A stretch of 9,541 nt of DNA. It comes from Anoxypelagibacter denitrificans (GTDB lineage: Bacteria > Pseudomonadota > Alphaproteobacteria > Pelagibacterales > Pelagibacteraceae). Position 1 is the stretch's first letter; every line of letters starts with the position of its first letter. Shown piece after piece: positions 1 through 7,079 of the stretch. The notes beneath the pieces were generated by a model. It had not been told where the DNA came from. It saw only the letters and a list, made by a program, of their open reading frames with translations, and did not search any database. The stretch covers positions 1 to 9,541 of the forward strand of contig JAGFVZ010000036.1 in assembly GCA_017640265.1 (NCBI GenBank). The letters run 5' to 3'. Made by a program: the position numbers and the translations under genes.

Positions 1-18
1 CCTCAAAAGATAATCAGT

Positions 19-1290
19 ATGAACTTACAAGAACTTAAAAAGCAAACACCAGAAGAACTTATAGCACAAGCTGAGAAACTAGGCATTGAGAATCCAAGCA
101 CTCTTAGAAAGCAAGAAATTTTATTTTCTATTCTAAAGAAATTAGCTGATAAAAATGAACAAATCACTGGAGGCGGTGTTTTAGAAGTATTACAAGATGG
201 ATTTGGTTTTCTTCGCGCAATTGAGTCTAACTACCTTCCGGGACCAGATGATATTTATGTTAGCCCAAGCCAGATTAGAAAATTTGGTCTAAGAACAGGA
301 GACTCGGTAACGGGAGAAATAAGAGCGCCTAAAGATGCAGAACGATACTTTGCATTATTAAAAGTAAGCCAAATTAATTTTGAAAATCCAGAAAAGGGAA
401 GAAATAAAATAGCATTCGATAATTTAACCCCGCTTTACCCAGATGAACAATTAAAAATGGAAATTGAAAAAAATGTAACTGAAAAAAAACCCGATCAAAC
501 TGCAAGACTTATTGATCTTGTGGCCCCCATTGGCAAAGGGCAAAGGGCACTTATTATTTCTCCACCAAAGGCAGGCAAAACAATAATTTTACAAAATATA
601 GCTCATTCTCTAGCCGCTAATCATCCAGAATGCTATTTAATGGTTTTATTGATAGATGAAAGACCAGAGGAAGTTACTGATATGCAAAGAACTGTAAAAG
701 GAGAAGTTATTAGCTCAACTTTTGACGAACCAGCCTCAAGACACGTTGCTGTTGCTGAAATGGTAATCGAAAAAGCAAAAAGATTAGTAGAACATAAGAA
801 AGATGTTGTTATTCTTCTAGATTCTATCACAAGATTAGGAAGAGCCTATAATGCTGTTGTTCCAAGTTCAGGAAAGGTTTTAACAGGCGGTGTCGATGCA
901 AATGCACTTCAACGTCCAAAAAGATTTTTTGGAGCCGCTAGAAATGTTGAGCAAGGCGGTTCTTTGACAATTATATCGACTGCTTTAGTTGATACCGGTA
1001 GCAGAATGGACGAAGTAATCTTCGAAGAATTTAAAGGGACAGGTAACTCAGAATTAATTCTTGATAGAAAAGTTTCAGATAAAAGAATTTACCCAGCTCT
1101 TGATATCACAAGATCCGGCACAAGAAGAGAAGAACTTTTATTTAAGAAAGAAGATTTAACAAAAATGAACGTTCTAAGAAGAATCATAAGTCCAATGGGC
1201 ACCATGGACGGAATAGAATTTTTAATCTCAAAACTTAAAAATACAAAAAGTAACGCTGATTTCTTTGTCTCAATGAATAAACCTAATTAA
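19..1290 (+). CDS. rho: Transcription termination factor Rho
   Basis: This is the hexameric RNA-dependent ATPase/helicase that ends transcription of untranslated RNA. At 423 residues it is the length of E. coli Rho (419) and aligns with it end to end by eye. The N-terminal Rho_N helical domain (about 1-47, with LRKQEILFSILK) is followed by the RNA-binding cold-shock fold (about 51-125, with LQDGFGFLR and DDIYVSPSQIRKFGLRTGD). The RecA-type ATPase core has Walker A PPKAGKT at 182-188 and Walker B DVVILLD at 262-268. The Q-loop KVLTGGVDAN lies at 286-295 and the R-loop region around 305-316. No insertion is present between the RNA-binding and ATPase domains, unlike in actinobacterial Rho. The ATG start fits the family N-terminus (MNLQELK). 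The 18 bases before it are open in frame, so a slightly earlier start cannot be excluded. Its position just before mnmE-mnmG-rsmG-parAB is the alphaproteobacterial arrangement. Confidence 0.98.
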   Translation: MNLQELKKQTPEELIAQAEKLGIENPSTLRKQEILFSILKKLADKNEQITGGGVLEVLQDGFGFLRAIESNYLPGPDDIYVSPSQIRKFGLRTGDSVTGEIRAPKDAERYFALLKVSQINFENPEKGRNKIAFDNLTPLYPDEQLKMEIEKNVTEKKPDQTARLIDLVAPIGKGQRALIISPPKAGKTIILQNIAHSLAANHPECYLMVLLIDERPEEVTDMQRTVKGEVISSTFDEPASRHVAVAEMVIEKAKRLVEHKKDVVILLDSITRLGRAYNAVVPSSGKVLTGGVDANALQRPKRFFGAARNVEQGGSLTIISTALVDTGSRMDEVIFEEFKGTGNSELILDRKVSDKRIYPALDITRSGTRREELLFKKEDLTKMNVLRRIISPMGTMDGIEFLISKLKNTKSNADFFVSMNKPN

Positions 1291-1352
1291 AAAAACATCA
1301 ATTAACTGTATTTAAAAATACTTATTTAAACTATATTGCCTCTGTCTAAACT

Positions 1353-2708
1353 ATGAGTGTATTTTTTAGCAATCCTCCTTGGTGGGGAGGCAAAGAGAGC
1401 AGAAAAGGGTGGTTTAAAAGAAAACGTTGGAGAAGAGGCATTAGAGCCGGATCCAGATGGCCTTTTACGAGTTTAAATAAATCTAGACCGGATAAAAGAC
1501 ACATTAAAGACTACACTCCCTATCCTTACTTTCTTGGGTATGCCACAACATATGCTCAGAGAAAAATAGGTAAAAACCACGTGTTTTTTAGAGACAGCAT
1601 TGGTTTAAGCGAGTCATATAAAAGTTATTTTAATTTTTTGGATACAATAAAAAATAAAATTGAATATTTTCTTTTGGAAAGTGCAACACCAAGCTGGGAA
1701 CACGATTATAAATTAATTAAAGAAATCAAAGGCAAATATCCACATTTTAAAATTATCATTGCTGGTTCAATTGGATCAGTACCCGAGAAACTACAACATT
1801 GTAAAGAAATACACGCAATACTTAAAGGTGAGTATGAAAAAAATACTTTAAAAGTTTTAAATGGTGAGAAAGGAATTATTGATTATGATTTGTTAACTTT
1901 GGATGAAATGAACCAATCCCCCACACCATATTTTGATGATTTACATTTTGATAAATATTTTGATTGGAACCCAGTTCCTATGAGCAAATATTTTCCACAA
2001 GCTCATATTTGGGGAAGTAGAGGCTGCCCATTTAAATGTATATTTTGTGTTTGGCCCGCATCCATGACTGGCAACGATCCTGATGGCGACAAAAAGAGAA
2101 CTGTTAGACAATATACAAAAGAATATATGAAAAATTTTATAGGAACTTTAATTGAAAAATACAAATATCAAACAATTTACTTTGATGATGATACTTTCAA
2201 TATTGGCAACAAACACACAGTTGATATGTGCGAAATAATGAACGAATTCAAAATACCTTGGTTTGCCATGTGTAGAGCGGATTCTATTAGAAAAGAAACT
2301 TGGAAAATTATGTATGACAGTGGTTGTCAAGGAGTTAAAATAGGAGTTGAGTCTGGAAGCCAGTATGTGGTTGATAAAATAGTGAACAAACATTTAGATT
2401 TAAATTATACAAAAGAAATTGTTCAATACATAAAATCATTAGGAATGTCAGTTCATGGAACCTTTACCTATGGTTTGCCAGGAGAAACAAAAGCTAACAT
2501 GTTGGAAACAAAAAAATATATTTCAGAGGTAAAATTTACAACTGTTCAAGAATCAGGAACAGCTGAAATTGAAGGCGCTCCACTTTATAATTTAAATAAG
2601 AAAGACTTAAGCGTTTATCCTGCTGCTAAAATAGATAGTGAATATAAAAGACATGCAGACGGCAGCAAGAAATGGATGGACCTAGTGGAAAGTCTACAAA
2701 ATAAGTAA
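1353..2708 (+). CDS. B12-type radical SAM protein, HpnJ/BchE-like class, substrate unknown
   Basis: This 451-residue protein is an iron-sulfur enzyme that would cleave S-adenosylmethionine to start a radical reaction; I cannot name its substrate. The N-terminal half (1-170) resembles the cobalamin-binding-like domain of the B12 radical SAM class: NPPWW at the start, then RAGSRWPFT (31-39) and YPYFLGYATTY (57-67). The usual cobalamin-ligand DxHxxG motif is not visible, so B12 binding is doubtful. The radical SAM core begins with GSRGCPFKCIFCVWP (221-235), placing the [4Fe-4S] cysteines at C225, C229 and C232. The phrase CxFCxWPxxxTG resembles hopanoid-associated HpnJ and related enzymes. FDDDTFN (277-283), GVESG (331-335) and YGLPGET (373-379) are further family landmarks. 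An unusual basic-aromatic stretch occupies residues 15-36. It begins 62 bases after rho with no clear ribosome binding site and ends 4 bases from convergent ogt. Base composition matches its neighbours, giving no sign of recent transfer. Confidence 0.85.
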   Translation: MSVFFSNPPWWGGKESRKGWFKRKRWRRGIRAGSRWPFTSLNKSRPDKRHIKDYTPYPYFLGYATTYAQRKIGKNHVFFRDSIGLSESYKSYFNFLDTIKNKIEYFLLESATPSWEHDYKLIKEIKGKYPHFKIIIAGSIGSVPEKLQHCKEIHAILKGEYEKNTLKVLNGEKGIIDYDLLTLDEMNQSPTPYFDDLHFDKYFDWNPVPMSKYFPQAHIWGSRGCPFKCIFCVWPASMTGNDPDGDKKRTVRQYTKEYMKNFIGTLIEKYKYQTIYFDDDTFNIGNKHTVDMCEIMNEFKIPWFAMCRADSIRKETWKIMYDSGCQGVKIGVESGSQYVVDKIVNKHLDLNYTKEIVQYIKSLGMSVHGTFTYGLPGETKANMLETKKYISEVKFTTVQESGTAEIEGAPLYNLNKKDLSVYPAAKIDSEYKRHADGSKKWMDLVESLQNK

Positions 2709-2712
2709 AATT

Positions 2713-3162
2713 TTACCAACTTTCAAAATCTAATAGTTTTTGTTTAAGGGAAACCCCTCCTATTGATGAAAAACCTCCTAAATTTCCATCTGATCTAATA
2801 ACTCTATGGCACGGTATAGCTAAAACATGTTTGTTTTGGCCACAAACTTTACCAACATATCGAGGAGAAACTTTTAATTTTTTCGCGATTCTTCCATAAC
2901 TTAAAGTTTTTCCCTTTGGAATTTTCTTTAAAATGTTCCAAATTTTTTTTTGCAAAATGTTTCCTTGTAATTTAATTGGCGCATAAATTTTATTTTTTCC
3001 CCCACCTAAATATGAAATTAAAGATGATTTACATTTGGATAGGATTTTAGTTTTTTTGCCTATTTTTCTAAGTTTTCCAAATTGAATTCTTGTTATAAGG
3101 TTATTTACCTCTGAAATTGAAATCCAGCCAAACTTAGTATTAAAAGAGATGGTGTTTTTCAT
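2713..3162 (-). CDS. ogt: Methylated-DNA--[protein]-cysteine S-methyltransferase
   Basis: This suicide DNA-repair protein moves the alkyl group from O6-alkylguanine (and O4-alkylthymine) to its own cysteine. The 149-residue product has the complete C-terminal domain of the family. The DNA-binding helix-turn-helix is KTLSYGRIAKKLKVSPRYVG (85-104), with the Arg-finger position at R101. N110 and the active-site motif IPCHRVIRSDG (116-126) follow, with nucleophile C118, and GGFSSIGG (129-136) closes the active-site loop. The short N-terminal part is the variable ribonuclease-like domain. An upstream ATG at 3297 would add 45 hydrophobic residues, but those are read from the antisense strand of mnmE and have no family counterpart, so I chose the ATG at 3162 (MKNTISFNTK). 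It converges on the radical SAM gene with 4 bases between stops and diverges from mnmE across 35 bases. The symbol ogt is used for the family; the Ada-type regulatory domain is absent. Confidence 0.92.
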   Translation of the reverse strand: MKNTISFNTKFGWISISEVNNLITRIQFGKLRKIGKKTKILSKCKSSLISYLGGGKNKIYAPIKLQGNILQKKIWNILKKIPKGKTLSYGRIAKKLKVSPRYVGKVCGQNKHVLAIPCHRVIRSDGNLGGFSSIGGVSLKQKLLDFESW

Positions 3163-3197
3163 ATATTCTATGCTATGAAAAAATAGAAAAAAAACAA

Positions 3198-4527
3198 ATG
3201 AATATATTTGCACTATCAACAGGAAGAGGTCCTTCAGGGATAGCAATTTTAAGATTATCCGGAAAAGATAGTCTTCAAATTTCAAAATTAATAACAAAGA
3301 AAAATGATATTAAATCTAAGGAAGTTAACTTGTGCAAATTTCATGATCCTTCTAATGATAAGATAATAGACGAGGGTTTATTGTTGTGGTTTCCTGGGCC
3401 AAATAGCTACACTGGTGAGGATTTAGCAGAATTTCACACCCACGGAAGCAATGCTGTTGTAAGCTGTTTTTTAAAGGTTCTTTCAGAACAGGAAAATTGT
3501 AGACTTGCAGAACCAGGAGAGTTTACAAAAATAGCCTTTCAAAACAACAAAATAGACTTAATAGAGGCAGAAAGCATTAGTGATCTCATACATGCCGAAA
3601 CAGAGCTACAAAGGCAACAAGCCATAAAATTAGTCCAAGGAAATGCATCGAATTACTATAATTCCTTAAGGGAAAAATTAGTTAAATCATTATCTTATAT
3701 TGAAGCAAAAATAGATTTTGCCGAAGACGATCTTCCAGACAATCTTCTAAAAGAAGTTCAAAATTCCATAAAGCAAGTCCACAAGGATATTAAAAAAATA
3801 TTAGAAGATCAAAAAATTGGTGAAAAAATTAGAGATGGATTTAAAATTTCTATCGTAGGCCAAGTGAATGCAGGAAAATCCTCACTATTAAATCTTCTTT
3901 CTAAACGAGAAGCTGCCATTGTATCAGAACAAGAAGGTACTACTCGAGACGTAATTGAAACCTATCTTAATATCGATGGATATCCCGTTATTTTGGCAGA
4001 TACTGCTGGGATTAGAAAAGTAAGAAACCAAGTTGAAAAAGAAGGAATCCAACGTGCTATTAAAAAAGCAAAAAATGCCGATTTAACTTTAGTCATGATT
4101 GATAATTCGTTGAAACAAATCGATAAAGATCTTAAAAACTAATTAATGAAAATTGTATTCTTGTTTTTAATAAATCAGATTTAAATAAAAAAATTCAAAA
4201 AAACGAATTCACTAAAAATGATCAAATACTAATATCGGTAAAAGACAGCCAAAATATTGATAAATTGGTTAAAACAATAAAAGATAAACTTAGTAAAAAA
4301 TTTACCAACGGTAACAATATTTTAGTCACTAGAGAAAGACACAGAGCAAAACTTAATGATGCTTTGAAAGAAATAGAAAAATTTTTAAAGAAAGACCAAC
4401 AAAGGAGATTGAAACAGCTGCAGAAGATCTTAGGCTTGCCACAAGACACCTTGGAAGCATAGTAGGCAAGGTTGATGTGGAGGAAATTTTAGGTTCTATA
4501 TTTCAAGACTTTTGTATTGGGAAATAA
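3198..4527 (+). CDS. mnmE: tRNA modification GTPase MnmE, disrupted by two one-base deletions
   Basis: MnmE works with MnmG to put a (carboxymethyl)aminomethyl group on C5 of wobble uridine in certain tRNAs, using a folate one-carbon unit and GTP hydrolysis. The N-terminal folate-binding domain (MNIFALSTGRGPSGIAILRLSG, then EFHTHGS at 78-84 and RLAEPGEFT at 102-110) is intact. The GTPase domain shows G1 GQVNAGKSS (221-229), G2 EGTTRD (246-251) and G3 DTAGIR (268-273). The frame stops at 4140-4142. The protein resumes in the -1 frame at 4139 (LINENCILVFNKSDL), which carries G4 NKSD at 4169-4180. A second break near 4396-4403 moves to the next frame (TKEIETAAEDLRLATRHLG), which ends with the conserved C-terminal FCIGK and a TAA at 4525-4527. 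Restoring one base at each break gives 443 residues, normal for the family. Both breaks adjoin A runs, so sequence error is more likely than true decay. mnmG starts 47 bases downstream. Confidence 0.93.
4134..4138 (+). other. Frameshift site 1 in mnmE (A run one base short)
   Basis: A run of five A in CTT AAA AAC TAA brings a stop at 4140-4142. With six A the reading continues as DLKKLINENCILVFNKSDL, which restores the G4 motif of the GTPase domain. A missing base in a homopolymer is the simplest reading. Confidence 0.85.
4396..4403 (+). other. Frameshift site 2 in mnmE (one base short)
   Basis: Upstream the frame reads EKFLKKDQ; downstream the family sequence continues in the next frame as TKEIETAAEDLRLA. 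One extra A in the CCAACAAAG stretch (giving GAC CAA ACA AAG GAG) joins the two cleanly. The exact base is uncertain within a few positions. Confidence 0.8.
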
Positions 4528-4574
4528 ATCTTCTTTAAGCTTGTAAAACCATATTTCGTCAGTACATTTACCTT

Positions 4575-6446
4575 ATGAGCAATAAAATGACCTTCGATGT
4601 GGCCGTAATAGGCGGTGGACATGCCGGATGTGAAGCAGCAGCAGCATCGGCTAGAATGGGCGTAAATACTGGTCTTTTTACACATAAAATAGAGACTATT
4701 GGAGAAATGTCATGCAATCCAGCCATCGGAGGATTAGGCAAAGGTCATTTGGTACGAGAAGTAGATGCTTTAGACGGTGTTATGGGAGAAGTAGCGGATA
4801 AATCAGGAATTCAATTTAGATTATTGAATCGAAGTAGAGGTCCTGCTGTTAGGGGACCACGAACTCAATCTGATAGGAAGCTTTATAAAAAATATATGCA
4901 GAAGCTGTTGCTAAATTATGAAAATTTAAAAGTCATAGCCGATCCTGTTGTAAAATTTATTTTCGACAAAGATAAAATTCGAGGTTTTATTTGTCAGAGC
5001 GGGAAAGAAGTAACATGCAATCAATTAATTCTTACCACAGGAACTTTTTTAAACGGGTTAATCCATATTGGTCAAAAACAAATACCAGCCGGTCGATATG
5101 ATGAAAAACCTTCAATAGGTTTAAGTGAACAATTAGAAAAATTTAACATTAAAATTGGAAGACTTAAAACAGGTACTCCACCAAGGTTAGATGGCAGAAC
5201 TATTAACTATGATAATTTGGAAATGCAGCCAGCAGATACCGAACCATATTTTTTTTCATTTTTAACAACCAAAGTTATTAATAAACAAATTAGTTGCGGA
5301 GTTACTTATACAAATAATGAAGTTCATAAAATTATAAGTGAGAATATTTCAAGAAGCGCCATGTACTCAGGAAACATTAAAGGAGTGGGTCCAAGATACT
5401 GTCCTTCTATTGAGGACAAAATTGTTAAGTTTAAAGAAAAGCAACAACATCAAATTTTTCTAGAACCCGAAGGTTTGGACGATCATACGGTCTATCCAAA
5501 CGGTATTTCGACTTCTTTACCAGAGGAGGTACAGCTCAAAATATTGGCTAAAATCAAGGGGTTAGAGGCTGTAAAGATGATAAGAGCAGGCTATGCTATT
5601 GAATATGATTACGTTGACCCAAGAGAGTTGAAATCTACCCTTGAAACTAAAAAAATTAAGTCTCTTTTCTTAGCCGGCCAAATTAACGGAACCACAGGCT
5701 ATGAAGAAGCGGCTGCCCAAGGATTGATGGCAGGAATTAATGCTGCTCAAAATATAAAAAAAGAAAGCGAATTTATTTTGGATAGATCTAATTCATACAT
5801 TGGAGTGATGATAGATGATTTGATTACAAAAGGAGTTTCTGAACCTTATAGGATGTTTACCTCTCGGGCTGAATACCGATTGTCTTTAAGAGCAGATAAT
5901 GCCGATCAAAGACTTACGCCTCTTGGTATTAAAATTAATTTAATTAAAAAAAATAGAAAAAAATTATTTAATGACAAACAGAAAAAAATAAATGATTTAA
6001 CAAAGTCGTTGAATGAAAAATTTATAACTCCAAACGCTGCAGCCAAGCATTCTATCAAAATTGCGATGGATGGAGTGAAAAGATCTGGATTGGAAATTTT
6101 ATCTTTAAAAAATATTAAATTAAGGCACATAAGAGATATTTGGGCTGATATACCCCATTATGAACGTTATATTGACGAACAAGTTGAAATAAATGCACAT
6201 TATTCGGGTTATCTATCTAAACAGGAGGATGACATCAAAACCTTCAAGAAGGATGAAAGTTTAGTTATACCTGAGGACATCAACTATGAATCCTTCAGCG
6301 GCCTTTCCAATGAAGTTAAGTCTAAACTTAAATTGATTAAGCCTAAGACCCTTGGACAGGCATTAAGGATAGATGGAATTACTCCAGCGGCTGGAATAAT
6401 TCTATTAGGAGCTATTAAAAGATCAAAATATAAATTTTCTGCTTAA
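4575..6446 (+). CDS. mnmG: tRNA uridine-5-carboxymethylaminomethyl modification enzyme MnmG (GidA)
   Basis: This FAD- and NADH-dependent partner of MnmE forms the modified wobble uridine in the MnmE-MnmG complex. The 623-residue length is normal (E. coli 629). The FAD-binding Rossmann motif GGGHAGCEAA is at 13-22. EMSCNPAIGGLGKGHLVRE follows with C47, and RSRGPAVRGPRTQSD lies at 87-100. AGRYDEKPS is at 172-180 and RLKTGTPPRLDGRT at 196-209. GVGPRYCPSIEDK (270-282) holds the second conserved cysteine, C276. The second FAD-contact region LFLAGQINGTTGYEEAAAQG is at 364-383. The C-terminal helical domain that contacts MnmE and tRNA is complete, including ADIPHYERYIDEQVEINAHYSGY and the final GITPAAGIILLGAIKR. 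The ATG at 4575 gives the family N-terminus; a second ATG four codons on is possible. The 47 bases before it show no strong ribosome binding site. rsmG follows after 6 bases. Confidence 0.98.
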   Translation: MSNKMTFDVAVIGGGHAGCEAAAASARMGVNTGLFTHKIETIGEMSCNPAIGGLGKGHLVREVDALDGVMGEVADKSGIQFRLLNRSRGPAVRGPRTQSDRKLYKKYMQKLLLNYENLKVIADPVVKFIFDKDKIRGFICQSGKEVTCNQLILTTGTFLNGLIHIGQKQIPAGRYDEKPSIGLSEQLEKFNIKIGRLKTGTPPRLDGRTINYDNLEMQPADTEPYFFSFLTTKVINKQISCGVTYTNNEVHKIISENISRSAMYSGNIKGVGPRYCPSIEDKIVKFKEKQQHQIFLEPEGLDDHTVYPNGISTSLPEEVQLKILAKIKGLEAVKMIRAGYAIEYDYVDPRELKSTLETKKIKSLFLAGQINGTTGYEEAAAQGLMAGINAAQNIKKESEFILDRSNSYIGVMIDDLITKGVSEPYRMFTSRAEYRLSLRADNADQRLTPLGIKINLIKKNRKKLFNDKQKKINDLTKSLNEKFITPNAAAKHSIKIAMDGVKRSGLEILSLKNIKLRHIRDIWADIPHYERYIDEQVEINAHYSGYLSKQEDDIKTFKKDESLVIPEDINYESFSGLSNEVKSKLKLIKPKTLGQALRIDGITPAAGIILLGAIKRSKYKFSA

Positions 6447-6452
6447 AAGCGC

Positions 6453-7076
6453 ATGAATATTGACGAATCTAAGAGCAAATTAGTTCAAGATTTAAATTTT
6501 TCTGATGAAAAAATGGCAAAGTTAGAAATTTTTGTTAATGAAGTGCTAAATTATAACAAAAAATATAACCTTATCTCAAAAAGCAGTGAAAACGATATTT
6601 GGTTAAGACATGTTTTAGATTCTGCCCAGCTTATAAAATTTATTGATCCACAAAAAAATCATAGTTTGGCTGATTTAGGCACAGGAGCTGGTTTTCCTGG
6701 AATTGTGCTATCTATTTTTTACAGTGATATACTCACGTTTCACGTGAAACTTTATGAAAAATCTCCAGTTAAAAATAATTTTCTTAAAGAAATTATTCAT
6801 AAAATGAGATTAAAGGCAGATTTATATGATAATGATTATCAATATCATATATTAAATTCAAACTATATAGTTTGTCGTGCTTTTAAAAAATTATCAGAAA
6901 TATTAAGAATTTCACGTGAAATTGCTAAAAAACCCCATAAACTTATTCTTATGATGGGAAAGAGTGCACAGGAAGAGATAAATAAAGCTTCAAAGGATAT
7001 GATTTATAAGTATAAGCTAGTACCTAGCATCACCAATAAAGATTCAAAAATACTTTTAGTGGATGTTGCGAGATAA
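6453..7076 (+). CDS. rsmG: 16S rRNA (guanine-N7)-methyltransferase RsmG (GidB)
   Basis: RsmG uses S-adenosylmethionine to methylate N7 of G527 in 16S rRNA; loss of it gives low-level streptomycin resistance in several bacteria. The 207-residue product has the family N-terminal helices (YNKKYNLISKSSENDIWLRHVLDSAQL, within 34-60), then the SAM-binding loop LADLGTGAGFPGIVL (72-86) and KLYEKSPVKNNFLKE (99-113). VCRAFKKLSEIL and the end strand SKILLVDVAR complete the fold. It lies 6 bases after mnmG and 3 bases before parA, so one transcript is likely. Two parS-like palindromes sit inside its coding region, at codons 95-100 and 152-157, making this gene a carrier of centromere sites as well as an enzyme gene. 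The residues they encode (FHVK and ISRE) are in different phases, so the DNA motif is not explained by the protein. Confidence 0.96.
   Translation: MNIDESKSKLVQDLNFSDEKMAKLEIFVNEVLNYNKKYNLISKSSENDIWLRHVLDSAQLIKFIDPQKNHSLADLGTGAGFPGIVLSIFYSDILTFHVKLYEKSPVKNNFLKEIIHKMRLKADLYDNDYQYHILNSNYIVCRAFKKLSEILRISREIAKKPHKLILMMGKSAQEEINKASKDMIYKYKLVPSITNKDSKILLVDVAR
6737..6750. promoter_or_regulatory. parS centromere site 1 (inside rsmG)
   Basis: GTTTCACGTGAAAC is a perfect 14-base palindrome and equals the core of the known bacterial chromosomal parS consensus (TGTTTCACGTGAAACA). The outermost consensus pair is not kept here (C before, T after). ParB should bind it and spread from it. It lies 330 bp before parA, in the rsmG codons for T-F-H-V-K-L. 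Confidence 0.9.
6908..6923. promoter_or_regulatory. parS-like site 2 (inside rsmG), variant flanks
   Basis: AATTTCACGTGAAATT is a perfect 16-base palindrome sharing the 12-base centre TTTCACGTGAAA with site 1. The next pair out is A/T and not the consensus G/C, so affinity may be lower. It lies 172 bp from site 1 (centre to centre) and about 157 bp before parA. It is read as I-S-R-E-I, a different codon phase from site 1. Confidence 0.78.
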
Positions 7077-7079
7077 ATT

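Noticed and set aside
633..830. Antisense reading frames inside rho, the radical SAM gene, mnmE and mnmG
   Set aside because: They lie opposite strongly conserved coding sequence and show no recognisable protein features.
1308..1321. GTATTTAAAAATAC after rho as a terminator hairpin
   Set aside because: The stem is almost all A/T with a loop of two to four bases and no T run follows; such palindromes are common in DNA this AT-rich.
1578..1583. CACGTG in the radical SAM gene as a third parS
   Set aside because: The flanks (ACC before, TTT after) are not the TTT...AAA arms of parS and the site is not symmetric beyond six bases.
2705..2716. GTAAAATTTTAC between the convergent radical SAM gene and ogt as a two-way terminator
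   Set aside because: Allowing a loop leaves a four-base stem, too weak to support.
3163..3297. A 45-residue N-terminal extension of the ogt protein from an upstream ATG
   Set aside because: The extension is the antisense of the conserved mnmE N-terminus, is low-complexity hydrophobic, and has no counterpart in the methyltransferase family.
4131..4142. Programmed -1 frameshifting at T AAA AAC in mnmE
   Set aside because: The heptamer does not fit the X XXY YYZ rule (T precedes only five A), and a second break in the same gene without any slippery site would remain. Base loss explains both.
4265..4462. A separate small gene inside the mnmE region
   Set aside because: Its residues are the continuation of MnmE after the first frameshift, and its last residues are out of frame after the second.
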